Shown: one piece after another, positions 1 to 5,063 of the stretch
How positions within the stretch are numbered: the stretch's first letter is position 1
How the letters are laid out: the number at the start of each line of letters is the position of its first letter
Assembly: GCA_003250455.1 (NCBI GenBank)
Contig: QKGK01000043.1
Coordinates: forward strand, 1 to 5,063
DNA: 5,063 bases
Source of the DNA: Chloroflexota bacterium
GTDB taxonomy: Bacteria; Chloroflexota; Anaerolineae; Anaerolineales; UBA11579
Direction of reading: 5' to 3'
The notes under the pieces: generated by a model
Databases searched by the model: none
What the model was told of the DNA's origin: nothing
The model's input: the letters and a program-made list of their open reading frames with translations, nothing else
Position numbers and translations under genes: made by a program

Positions 1-27
1 GGAATGACAAATTTTCAATTCTATGTC

Positions 28-52
28 GTTCCCGCATGCTTTTGGCGGGAAC
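28..52. repeat. GC-rich palindrome resembling a dispersed REP-like repeat
   Basis: The arms GTTCCCGC (28-35) and GCGGGAAC (45-52) are perfectly complementary over 8 bp around a 9-base loop. No T-run follows on either strand, so it does not look like an intrinsic terminator. The first bases of the window (GGAATGACA, 1-9) are complementary with one mismatch to TGTCGTTCC (24-32). They look like the tail of another hairpin of the common ...GCGGGAATGACA type, cut by the window edge. The arrangement therefore resembles a pair of short intergenic palindromic repeats. The palindrome is seen directly; its membership of a repeat family is inferred. Confidence 0.5.
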
Positions 53-179
53 CCACCATCTTTCAGCGGATTGGCTTTTCGCGGCTTTTCCTTTCCGGAT
101 TTATCAGAAGGTTCCTTCCCATTATGTAAAATCTTTATAAATATTCCAGCCGCGTAGGCCAATCGTCAGACAAACGTGC

Positions 180-209
180 TTGACGGTTTGGCATAAGGCA
201 TAATATGAT
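180..209 (+). promoter_or_regulatory. Sigma-A-type promoter of the TPR/phosphatase cluster
   Basis: A -35 box TTGACG (180-185) and a -10 box TATGAT (204-209) are separated by 18 bases; each matches consensus at 5 of 6 positions. Transcription would begin around 215-218. The spacer contains a tandem 7-base repeat GGCATAA (190-196 and 197-203) that abuts the -10 box. An inverted repeat CGTCA-N12-TGACG (164-185) overlaps the -35 box and could be an operator, though its arms are short. An alternative -10 (TAATAT, 201-206) would leave a poor 15-base spacer. The -35 context GTGCTTGAC and the -10 context TATGATT are shared with the groES promoter in this window. Confidence 0.6.
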
Positions 210-226
210 TAACCGCTATGTATCTA

Positions 227-234
227 AAAGGAAG
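227..234 (+). promoter_or_regulatory. Shine-Dalgarno favouring the ATG at 245
   Basis: AAAGGAAG is a purine-rich anti-16S match 10 bases before the ATG at 245. It lies downstream of the alternative in-frame ATG at 218 and so cannot serve that start. The ATG at 238 is in another frame and opens only a 75-codon shadow. Confidence 0.5.
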
Positions 235-244
235 TAAATGGCGA

Positions 245-1477
245 ATGGACAAACAGCGCCGCCAACGCCGCACCAACCCGGCGCTGGTCGTGCTCTTTTT
301 GGCCTTGATCGGCATGTTGTGGTATTTCGACCAATATGTGGTCGAAGAGCTGCCGATTGCCCAGGCCGCCACGCCAACCCCATCCCCCGTCCCGGAGTCA
401 CTGGAGCTGCAGGCAGACCAATTGGTAGACCAGGGCAACCTGTTCCAGGCTGTCCAGCTGTATAAGCAGGCCATTATCGTCAGCCCCGGCAGCGCCAACC
501 TCTCCAACCTGTATGTCAAGCTCGCCCACACCGAGATCCTGGCAGGCGAGTACGAATCCGCCAAAACCAGCGCCGAAAATGCGCTGCTGTTAAATGAACA
601 AGACCCGCGTGCCCTGGCAGAACTGGGCTGGGCACAAAGCTTTTTAGGCAACGAAGTGGAAGCCGAAAAAGCCCTCCAGCAGGCGCTGGCGCTCAACCCG
701 GACAGCGTGGAAGCCCATGCTTACTACGCCGAGCTGCTCACCGACCAGGGAGACTACGAAGGCGCTTCGGTGCAATCCAAGACCGCCCTGCAGCTCAACA
801 ACCAGTCGCTGGTAGCGCTGCGGGCGCGCGGTTATGTGCTCTACTTCACCGGCAACTACGAACTGGCTGCCGAAGAATTTGAAAAAGCGCTGCTGATCAA
901 CAACCAGGTAGCCGACCTGCATCAGTTCCTCGGCCTCTCCTATTGGAGCATGGGCAGCACCGACCAGGCCATCGAAAGCTTCAACAACGCCGCCCGGTTC
1001 GACTCCGACAGCCCCCTGCCCGACACCTATATCTCCCGCATCTACCTGAATACCGGTGAATACGCCAAAGCTGCCCAGTTTGCCAGCTCCGCCGTGGAAA
1101 AAGACCCTACCAACCCGATCCGTTGGGCCAATTGGGGGGTCGCCCTGTATAAGAATACGCAGTATGCAGAAGCCATTGACGCTTTCAGCTATGCCATCCG
1201 CGGCGGCGAGACCGAAGACGGCTACCGAGTACTGGGGCTGTCGCTGGACTATGACAACGCAGAATATTTCTACATGTACGGCCTGGCGCTGGCCAACGTG
1301 CGCGAGTGCACCCAGGCGCTGCCCATCTTCCAGGCGCTGATCGCCAATGTCCCCACGGACGAGGTCGCAGTTGCCAACGCTGAATCCGGGATCGATATCT
1401 GCGAACAGTATGTCTCCACCGGGACAGAAACCAATCCGGACCAGGTGGAAACCCCCGCGACCGATGAAGGCTCCTGA
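245..1477 (+). CDS. Membrane-anchored extracytoplasmic TPR protein (first of pair)
   Basis: Predicted scaffold or interaction protein of unknown partner. From the ATG at 245 it is 410 residues. The N-terminus is short and basic (RRQRR), followed by one hydrophobic helix (about residues 13-28) and a Pro/Thr linker TPTPSP (43-48). About eight to nine tandem 34-residue TPR units start near residue 52, with the expected G-Y/F-A-A-P pattern (for example GDYEGA, GNYELAAEEF, GEYAKAA). Positive charges before the helix predict that the TPRs lie outside the membrane; no lipobox is seen. Its only two cysteines (C355, C386) lie in the C-terminal module, which matches the end of the next protein. The tail is acidic and rich in T/E/P. 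The start at 245 is preferred because AAAGGAAG (227-234) lies 10 bases upstream. The in-frame ATG at 218 (nine more residues) has no Shine-Dalgarno and sits at the predicted transcript start. First gene of the cluster. TPR family and topology are well supported; function is unknown. Confidence 0.85.
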   Translation: MDKQRRQRRTNPALVVLFLALIGMLWYFDQYVVEELPIAQAATPTPSPVPESLELQADQLVDQGNLFQAVQLYKQAIIVSPGSANLSNLYVKLAHTEILAGEYESAKTSAENALLLNEQDPRALAELGWAQSFLGNEVEAEKALQQALALNPDSVEAHAYYAELLTDQGDYEGASVQSKTALQLNNQSLVALRARGYVLYFTGNYELAAEEFEKALLINNQVADLHQFLGLSYWSMGSTDQAIESFNNAARFDSDSPLPDTYISRIYLNTGEYAKAAQFASSAVEKDPTNPIRWANWGVALYKNTQYAEAIDAFSYAIRGGETEDGYRVLGLSLDYDNAEYFYMYGLALANVRECTQALPIFQALIANVPTDEVAVANAESGIDICEQYVSTGTETNPDQVETPATDEGS

Positions 1478-1503
1478 TCCCTCGGCTGCAAGTTGTCTAA
1501 GCT

Positions 1504-2838
1504 ATGAAAGTACCCAGTAACGACCATTCTGTTTTTCGAAAACGCGCCCAGATGTTCACCCTCACCGGGACGATCATCATCATCGCGCTGATCGCCCTCA
1601 ATATCACGATCGTCACCACCGCAGATGACCTGGAGCTGATGTTGTTAGGCACCCCCACGCCTACGCGCAATTCCAACTCTTACCTGCATGAAGCGCAAGA
1701 TCTGTTCAGTTCCGGAGACCTGGGAGGCGCAGTTTCGGCATACAAAGAAGCGCTCAAATTCGATTCCGAAAACATCGAAGCGATGGTGGAACTGGCCCGC
1801 CTGCAAACCTATTATTCCCGTCTGCTGACCCCCAACCTGGGCTATACGCAGCTGTTGGATGCCTACGACACGATCCAGGTTGCCGCCGAACTGGCCCCCG
1901 AAAACAGCAACGTGCACGCCATCCGCGCCCTGGTACTGGACTGGCTGGCTACCAATGGTTCCACCCCATTTGAGCAGCGCGAAGAATACCTGGCAGATGC
2001 CAGCCAGGCGGCCCAACTGGCGCGCCAACTGGACAGCAACAACGCCCTGGCGATGGCATTCCAGGCCGAGATCGCTGCCGACCAGCTGCGCTTTGACCAG
2101 GCTACTCAGCTCGCTGAACAAGCTGTGGCGCTGGCCCCCAACTCCATGGATACGCATCGCGTGTATGCCTATATCCTGGAGTCCACCCGCTATTACAGCC
2201 GGGCGATTGAAGAGTATAAGCGCGCCGCCGAGATCGAACCCAACATGACCTTCCTATATATCTCCATCGGGCAGAACTACCGGCAGCTGGCGCTGTACGA
2301 CCAGGCCCTGGAATATTTTGACCAGGCTGCCTCGATCAACAAAGCCATCGGCATCGAAGACCCGCTCCCCTACCTGGCGATTGCCAAAACCTATACCCGC
2401 CAGGGGGAATTCTTTGCCGCAGCCCGCAACGCCGAGGCTGCTCTGGCGCTGGATTACACCAACCCCGACCTGTATGGCCAGCTGGGCTACATCCGCTCGC
2501 AGGCCCGCAACTTTGAGGGCTCGATCCCTATGCTGGAATGCGCCGTATCAGGATGTGAGGTACTCTACGATGATTTTTACGGGGTCATTCCGCTCACCGA
2601 CGCCACCGAAGACCAGCTTGCCAACCTGGAGCATATCCAGGTGGAAGGCCTGCCGCTGAACAACTCTTCCGTGGTGTATTACTATGTGTACACCTCGATG
2701 CTCGCCGCGTTTGGCATCTGTGATACCGCTGAAACCTATATGAAAATGCTGGAAAACACATACGGCGGTGATGAGACCATCATGGGGATTGTGGCCGAAA
2801 ACCGGCAGGTGTGCGCTATCCTGGCGGCAGATAACTAG
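1504..2838 (+). CDS. Membrane-anchored extracytoplasmic TPR protein (second of pair)
   Basis: Predicted TPR scaffold of 444 residues, with the same design as the gene before it. Residues 1-16 are polar and basic (FRKRAQ). A strong membrane helix spans about 18-37 (runs of I, A and L), and a TPTPTR linker follows at 50-55. TPR-like helical pairs run from about 58 to 345 (SSGDLGGAVSAYKEAL, LRFDQATQLAEQAV, ALYDQALEYFDQA, RQGEFFAAARNAEAAL). Some units carry longer inserts, for example 102-122 and 149-162. The C-terminal module (about 378-440) aligns with that of the upstream protein, including C406 and C437, again 30 residues apart. Two further cysteines (C346, C351) are unique to this copy. The start lies 26 bases after the upstream stop and has no clear Shine-Dalgarno, so translation may depend on coupling. 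ATG 1552 is in frame but has no better ribosome site and would remove the basic N-terminus. Function unknown; the link with the phosphatase gene 3 bases downstream is only contextual. Confidence 0.85.
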   Translation: MKVPSNDHSVFRKRAQMFTLTGTIIIIALIALNITIVTTADDLELMLLGTPTPTRNSNSYLHEAQDLFSSGDLGGAVSAYKEALKFDSENIEAMVELARLQTYYSRLLTPNLGYTQLLDAYDTIQVAAELAPENSNVHAIRALVLDWLATNGSTPFEQREEYLADASQAAQLARQLDSNNALAMAFQAEIAADQLRFDQATQLAEQAVALAPNSMDTHRVYAYILESTRYYSRAIEEYKRAAEIEPNMTFLYISIGQNYRQLALYDQALEYFDQAASINKAIGIEDPLPYLAIAKTYTRQGEFFAAARNAEAALALDYTNPDLYGQLGYIRSQARNFEGSIPMLECAVSGCEVLYDDFYGVIPLTDATEDQLANLEHIQVEGLPLNNSSVVYYYVYTSMLAAFGICDTAETYMKMLENTYGGDETIMGIVAENRQVCAILAADN

Positions 2839-2841
2839 CCC

Positions 2842-3528
2842 ATGCACCAAAGCCGCATCCTGGACTGGGATGGCTGCAGCAACGTGAGAGACCTGGGGGG
2901 ACTGGAAGCAAAAGCCGGACACCACATTCGCTGGGGCGCAGTAGTGCGCTCGGATGACCCCGCCAAACTTTCCCCACAGGGCTGGACGGCACTGTACGTC
3001 CACGGCATCCGCACGATCATCTCTCTGCGCACCGACGGGGTGGAAGAAGACGATTTGCTGGTGCCCGAAAACTTCCCCGATATTGAAGTATTGGCGCTCG
3101 CCATAGAAGACCTGGGGGATAAAGTCTTTCTTGAAACCTGGGCAAAAAGCGACCTGTGGAGCACCCCGCTCTACTACCAGGACGCCATCGCACGCTGGCC
3201 GGAACGCCATGCTGCCGTTTTCCTGGCAATTGCCCGGGCCAAAGCGGGCGGTGTTTTGTTCCACTGTGCCCGCGGCGTGGACCGCACCGGCATTATCAGC
3301 CTGATGCTGCTCTCCCTGCTGGATATTCCCCATGAAGCGATTGCAGCAGACTACACCCTGAGCCTGGACCCGGAACGGGACGAGCTCTTGCAGCAAAGGG
3401 GCACCACCGCCCGCCAAGTGATTCTCGATACGCTAAGGGGTTTGGATATGCAAGCCTATTTGCTGGGAGCAGGGGTCAGCCGGGCGGAACTCGAGGCGCT
3501 TGAAACAAGGCTGCTCCAGTCCACATAA
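2842..3528 (+). CDS. Tyrosine/dual-specificity phosphatase-like protein
   Basis: A 228-residue protein of the bacterial tyrosine/lipid-type phosphatase family (Y_phosphatase3 type, as in MptpB and LipA), predicted to hydrolyse a phosphate ester through a phosphocysteine intermediate. The CX5R loop is HCARGVDRTG, with nucleophile C142 and phosphate-binding R148. The family's N-terminal motif NVRDLGG is at 14-20, the segment RSDDP (36-40) stands where the family usually has a RS-containing motif, and GIRTIISLRTDGVEED (55-70) is the usual strand-loop. Most members have Lys before DRTG (HCxxGKDRTG); here it is Val146, which may alter substrate choice. There is no signal peptide or membrane helix, so it is probably cytoplasmic. 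The ATG is 3 bases after the preceding TAG, with only a weak GGCGG-like ribosome site, which suggests translational coupling. No terminator is evident after the stop. The fold assignment is firm; the substrate (protein phosphotyrosine, phosphoinositide or other) is unknown. Confidence 0.85.
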   Translation: MHQSRILDWDGCSNVRDLGGLEAKAGHHIRWGAVVRSDDPAKLSPQGWTALYVHGIRTIISLRTDGVEEDDLLVPENFPDIEVLALAIEDLGDKVFLETWAKSDLWSTPLYYQDAIARWPERHAAVFLAIARAKAGGVLFHCARGVDRTGIISLMLLSLLDIPHEAIAADYTLSLDPERDELLQQRGTTARQVILDTLRGLDMQAYLLGAGVSRAELEALETRLLQST

Positions 3529-3546
3529 TCGTTGGCCTGCCCACCT

Positions 3547-3587
3547 ATATATTTCTGTATAAGATTTTTATAAAACTCTTATCTCTA
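3547..3587 (+). promoter_or_regulatory. AT-rich tract upstream of the groES promoter (possible UP element)
   Basis: This tract is almost entirely A/T in an otherwise GC-rich region and ends just before the -35 box. It covers about -40 to -80, where RNA polymerase alpha subunits contact UP elements. It includes a small inverted repeat ATAAGA (3559-3564) / TCTTAT (3577-3582). The repeat is too weak and lacks the T-run needed for a terminator of the phosphatase gene. The base composition is seen; the UP-element role is inferred. Confidence 0.35.
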
Positions 3588-3591
3588 GTGC

Positions 3592-3620
3592 TTGACTTCT
3601 CCCCCAAAAATCGGTATGAT
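3592..3620 (+). promoter_or_regulatory. Sigma-A-type promoter of groES-groEL
   Basis: A -35 box TTGACT (3592-3597) and a -10 box TATGAT (3615-3620) have the ideal 17-base spacer, each one mismatch from consensus. The predicted start is near 3627, giving a leader of about 83 bases before groES. A housekeeping-type promoter with an operator just downstream is the usual layout of HrcA-controlled chaperonin operons, rather than control by an alternative heat-shock sigma factor. Confidence 0.8.
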
Positions 3621-3629
3621 TCGACTTGG

Positions 3630-3656
3630 TTAGCAAAGAAGGTGTTTGTTTGCTAA
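3630..3656 (+). promoter_or_regulatory. Degenerate CIRCE-like operator (likely HrcA site)
   Basis: The arms TTAGCAAAG (3630-3638) and GTTTGCTAA (3648-3656) flank a 9-base spacer, giving the exact 9-N9-9 geometry of CIRCE (TTAGCACTC-N9-GAGTGCTAA). The outer six bases of each arm (TTAGCA / TGCTAA) are identical to CIRCE and the inner three differ. Eight of nine arm pairs are complementary. It begins about 3 bases after the predicted transcript start, where bound HrcA would block the promoter, and it can also form a hairpin in the leader RNA. HrcA itself is not in this window. Geometry and position are seen; the repressor is inferred from established groESL regulation. Confidence 0.75.
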
Positions 3657-3698
3657 AAAGTTGCGAAAAATAAAAAACCATTATTTCATTCCATAAAT

Positions 3699-3703
3699 GG
3701 AGG
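3699..3703 (+). promoter_or_regulatory. Strong Shine-Dalgarno of groES
   Basis: GGAGG lies 6 bases before the ATG at 3710 and fixes that start. Its first two G residues can pair with CC at 3678-3679 in a weak AU-rich leader stem. Confidence 0.8.
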
Positions 3704-3709
3704 ACGTTT

Positions 3710-3994
3710 ATGAAACTCAAACCCCTGGCAGACCGTGTTGTGGTAGAACCGATTGAACAGGAAGAAATCACCGCTGGCGGTATTGTGCTCCCCGAAACTG
3801 CAAAAGAAAAACCCCAAAAAGGGACTGTTGTTGCCGTTGGACCTGGCAAGTTTGAAGATGGCAGCCTGGTCGAGTTGCAGGTCAAAGAAGGCGACACCGT
3901 GCTCTTCGCCAAATATGCCGGCACAGAGATCAAACTGGACGGCAAGAAAGTCCTGATCCTGCGCGAGTCCGACCTGCTGGCAATTCTGGAATAA
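3710..3994 (+). CDS. groES: Co-chaperonin GroES (Cpn10, 10 kDa)
   Basis: GroES is the heptameric lid of the GroEL folding chamber in the cytoplasm. It caps the ATP-bound GroEL ring and helps encapsulate unfolded substrate. The protein is complete at 94 residues, normal for the family. It opens with the classic MKLKPLADRVVVEP. The mobile loop (about 16-35) carries the hydrophobic GGIVLP contact (residues 23-28) that docks on the GroEL apical domain. The roof and core strands (GTVVAVGPG 38-46, VKEGDTVLFAKYAGTEIKLDG) and the C-terminal VLILRESDLLAILE are all typical. The start is set by GGAGG 6 bases upstream. The gene is followed after 57 bases, with no terminator between, by groEL; both should share the CIRCE-controlled promoter. 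Nothing abnormal is seen. Confidence 0.98.
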   Translation: MKLKPLADRVVVEPIEQEEITAGGIVLPETAKEKPQKGTVVAVGPGKFEDGSLVELQVKEGDTVLFAKYAGTEIKLDGKKVLILRESDLLAILE

Positions 3995-4040
3995 TTCCAG
4001 CCCGATTTGAACCAATTACGATAGACACAAAGAATATTTA

Positions 4041-4046
4041 GGAGAG
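4041..4046 (+). promoter_or_regulatory. Shine-Dalgarno of groEL
   Basis: GGAGAG, 5 bases before the ATG at 4052, supports that start. The 57-base gap between groES and groEL is AT-leaning and contains no hairpin that would end transcription. Confidence 0.75.
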
Positions 4047-4051
4047 TCTCT

Positions 4052-5063
4052 ATGGCTAAAGACCTTGTTTTTTCCGATGAAGCACGCCGCAAGCTGATCA
4101 AGGGCGTGGATGTAGTAGCCGAAGCTGTCATCACCACCCTGGGCCCCAAGGGCCGCAATGTGGCCCTGGACCGCAAATTTGGCGCCCCCACCATCACCCA
4201 CGACGGCGTGACGGTTGCTAAAGAAATTGAACTCGAAGACCCCTTCGAGAATATGGGTGCCCAACTGCTCAAAGAAGCAGCCACCAAGACCAACGACATC
4301 GCCGGCGACGGCACCACCACCTCCACCGTGCTGGCGCACGCCATTGTCACCGCCGGAATGAAGAACCTGGCCTCCGGCGCCAACCCGATGCTGCTCAAGC
4401 GCGGCATTGAAGCGGCCACCAAAAAAGTAGCTGAAACCATTTCCTCCAATGCCATTGCCGTCAAGACCAAAGGCGACATTGCCAACGTAGCTTCCGTTTC
4501 CGCACAGGACCGCGAGATCGGCGAGCTGATCGCTGAAGTCTTCGACAAAGTTGGGAACGACGGTGTCATCACCGTGGAAGATTCCCAGGGCCTCGAATTC
4601 GAGACCGATTACGTGGAAGGTATGCAGTTCGACCGCGGCTACCTCTCCCCCTACTTCATCACCGACACCGAAACCATGGAATCCGTGATCGAAGAGCCCT
4701 ACCTGCTGATCTACGACAAGAAGATCTCCGCTGCTGCCGATCTGGTACCGCTGCTGGAGAAACTGGTGCAGAGCGGCAAGCGCGACCTGGTGATCATCGC
4801 CGAAGATATTGACGGCGAAGCCCTCGCCACCCTGGTGCTCAACAAACTGCGCGGCATGCTCAACGTGCTGGCTGTCAAGGCCCCCGGCTTTGGCGACCGC
4901 CGCAAAGCCATGCTGCAGGACATCGCCGTCCTGACCGGCGCCACCGTGATCTCCGAAGAGACCGGCCGCAAGCTGGAAAGCGCCACCATCGCCGACCTCG
5001 GTGTCTGCGAAAAGGTTGTCTCCTCCAAGGACGACACCACCGTTATCGGCGGTAAGGGCGATG
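4052..5063 (+). CDS. groEL: Chaperonin GroEL (Cpn60), 3' end outside window
   Basis: GroEL is the ATP-driven double-ring chaperonin that folds cytoplasmic proteins with GroES. Residues 1-337 of a protein usually about 540 long are present; the frame is open at the window edge and not otherwise broken. The N-terminus MAKDLVFSDEARRKL is followed by TLGPKGRNV (29-37) of the equatorial domain. The nucleotide motif GDGTTT is at 85-90; its D86 is the catalytic Asp equivalent to E. coli D87. FENMGAQLLKE and the intermediate-domain VGNDGVITVEDS are intact. The apical domain contains YLSPYFITD (about 197-205) and KAPGFGDRRKAML (about 276-288), which covers the GroES/substrate-binding face and the family signature. 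C319 stands where a non-Cys residue is usual, which is minor variation. Second gene of the groESL operon. Confidence 0.98.
   Translation, partial: MAKDLVFSDEARRKLIKGVDVVAEAVITTLGPKGRNVALDRKFGAPTITHDGVTVAKEIELEDPFENMGAQLLKEAATKTNDIAGDGTTTSTVLAHAIVTAGMKNLASGANPMLLKRGIEAATKKVAETISSNAIAVKTKGDIANVASVSAQDREIGELIAEVFDKVGNDGVITVEDSQGLEFETDYVEGMQFDRGYLSPYFITDTETMESVIEEPYLLIYDKKISAAADLVPLLEKLVQSGKRDLVIIAEDIDGEALATLVLNKLRGMLNVLAVKAPGFGDRRKAMLQDIAVLTGATVISEETGRKLESATIADLGVCEKVVSSKDDTTVIGGKGD

Noticed and set aside
28..52. Intrinsic terminator
   Set aside because: The stem is GC-rich and perfect, but neither strand has a T-run after it.
107..118. GAAGG-TT-CCTTC inverted repeat
   Set aside because: A two-base loop cannot form a stable hairpin, and it is short enough to be chance or at most a small protein site with no supporting context.
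166..696. Minus-strand open frame (176 codons) across the first TPR gene start
   Set aside because: It covers the promoter and first TPR coding region in antisense, and has Ser/Trp-rich composition typical of a shadow frame.
2548..3417. Minus-strand open frame (289 codons) opposite the TPR2 end and the phosphatase
   Set aside because: The + strand carries clear TPR and CX5R phosphatase motifs over the same bases, and the antisense product shows no domain and no ribosome site.
3529..3591. Terminator after the phosphatase gene
   Set aside because: Only a 6-bp AT stem (ATAAGA/TCTTAT) with a 12-base loop and a 3-bp GGC/GCC pair are present. Neither is convincing, so read-through toward groES cannot be excluded.
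4041..4051. Hairpin masking the groEL ribosome site (AGAGTCTCT palindrome)
   Set aside because: The dyad has room for only about 3 base pairs once a minimal loop is allowed, too weak to matter.
3568..4572. Long minus-strand open frame (334 codons) across groES and groEL
   Set aside because: It lies antisense to two unmistakable chaperonin genes and crosses their promoter. Its translation is low-complexity Ser/Ala/Pro-rich with no recognisable motif. It is a shadow of the + strand coding pattern.
1..5063. CRISPR array, tRNA, rRNA or insertion sequence
   Set aside because: No regularly spaced repeats, cloverleaf-like sequence, transposase motifs or terminal inverted repeats with target duplications were seen.

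Overview
The window looks like a stretch of a Gram-positive-style (monoderm) bacterial chromosome, most likely from the Chloroflexota and possibly class Anaerolineae. That placement is inference. It rests on the moderately GC-rich coding sequence, the membrane-anchored TPR proteins with a TPTP linker just outside the membrane, the groES-groEL pair, and GroEL/GroES sequences that are neither proteobacterial nor typically firmicute. All supported genes are on the + strand, and the minus-strand reading frames are shadows of them.

Layout. Positions 1-244 are intergenic. They hold a short GC-rich palindrome that resembles a dispersed repeat (28-52) and a sigma-A-type promoter (180-209). A tight three-gene cluster follows: a membrane-anchored TPR protein (245-1477), a second TPR protein of the same design (1504-2838), and a small DSP/tyrosine-phosphatase-like protein (2842-3528). 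The gaps are 26 and 3 bases, so the three are probably one transcript. Positions 3529-3709 are an AT-rich regulatory region with a strong promoter, a 9-N9-9 inverted repeat in the position of a CIRCE/HrcA operator, and a leader with a good Shine-Dalgarno. Next come groES (3710-3994) and groEL (4052 to the window edge, truncated at residue 337).

How the genes fit together. GroES and GroEL form the general chaperonin folding chamber, and their operon is very likely heat-inducible through an HrcA-like repressor. The two TPR proteins look like sister proteins. Each has a basic N-terminus, one membrane helix, a TPTP linker, an array of TPR helices outside the membrane, and a matching C-terminal module with two cysteines exactly 30 residues apart. 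The phosphatase, probably cytoplasmic, is almost fused to their transcript and has a non-standard P-loop (HCARGVDRTG). What the TPR pair and the phosphatase do together cannot be read from the sequence. The pair with its shared CX30C tail is the least-explained part of the window.
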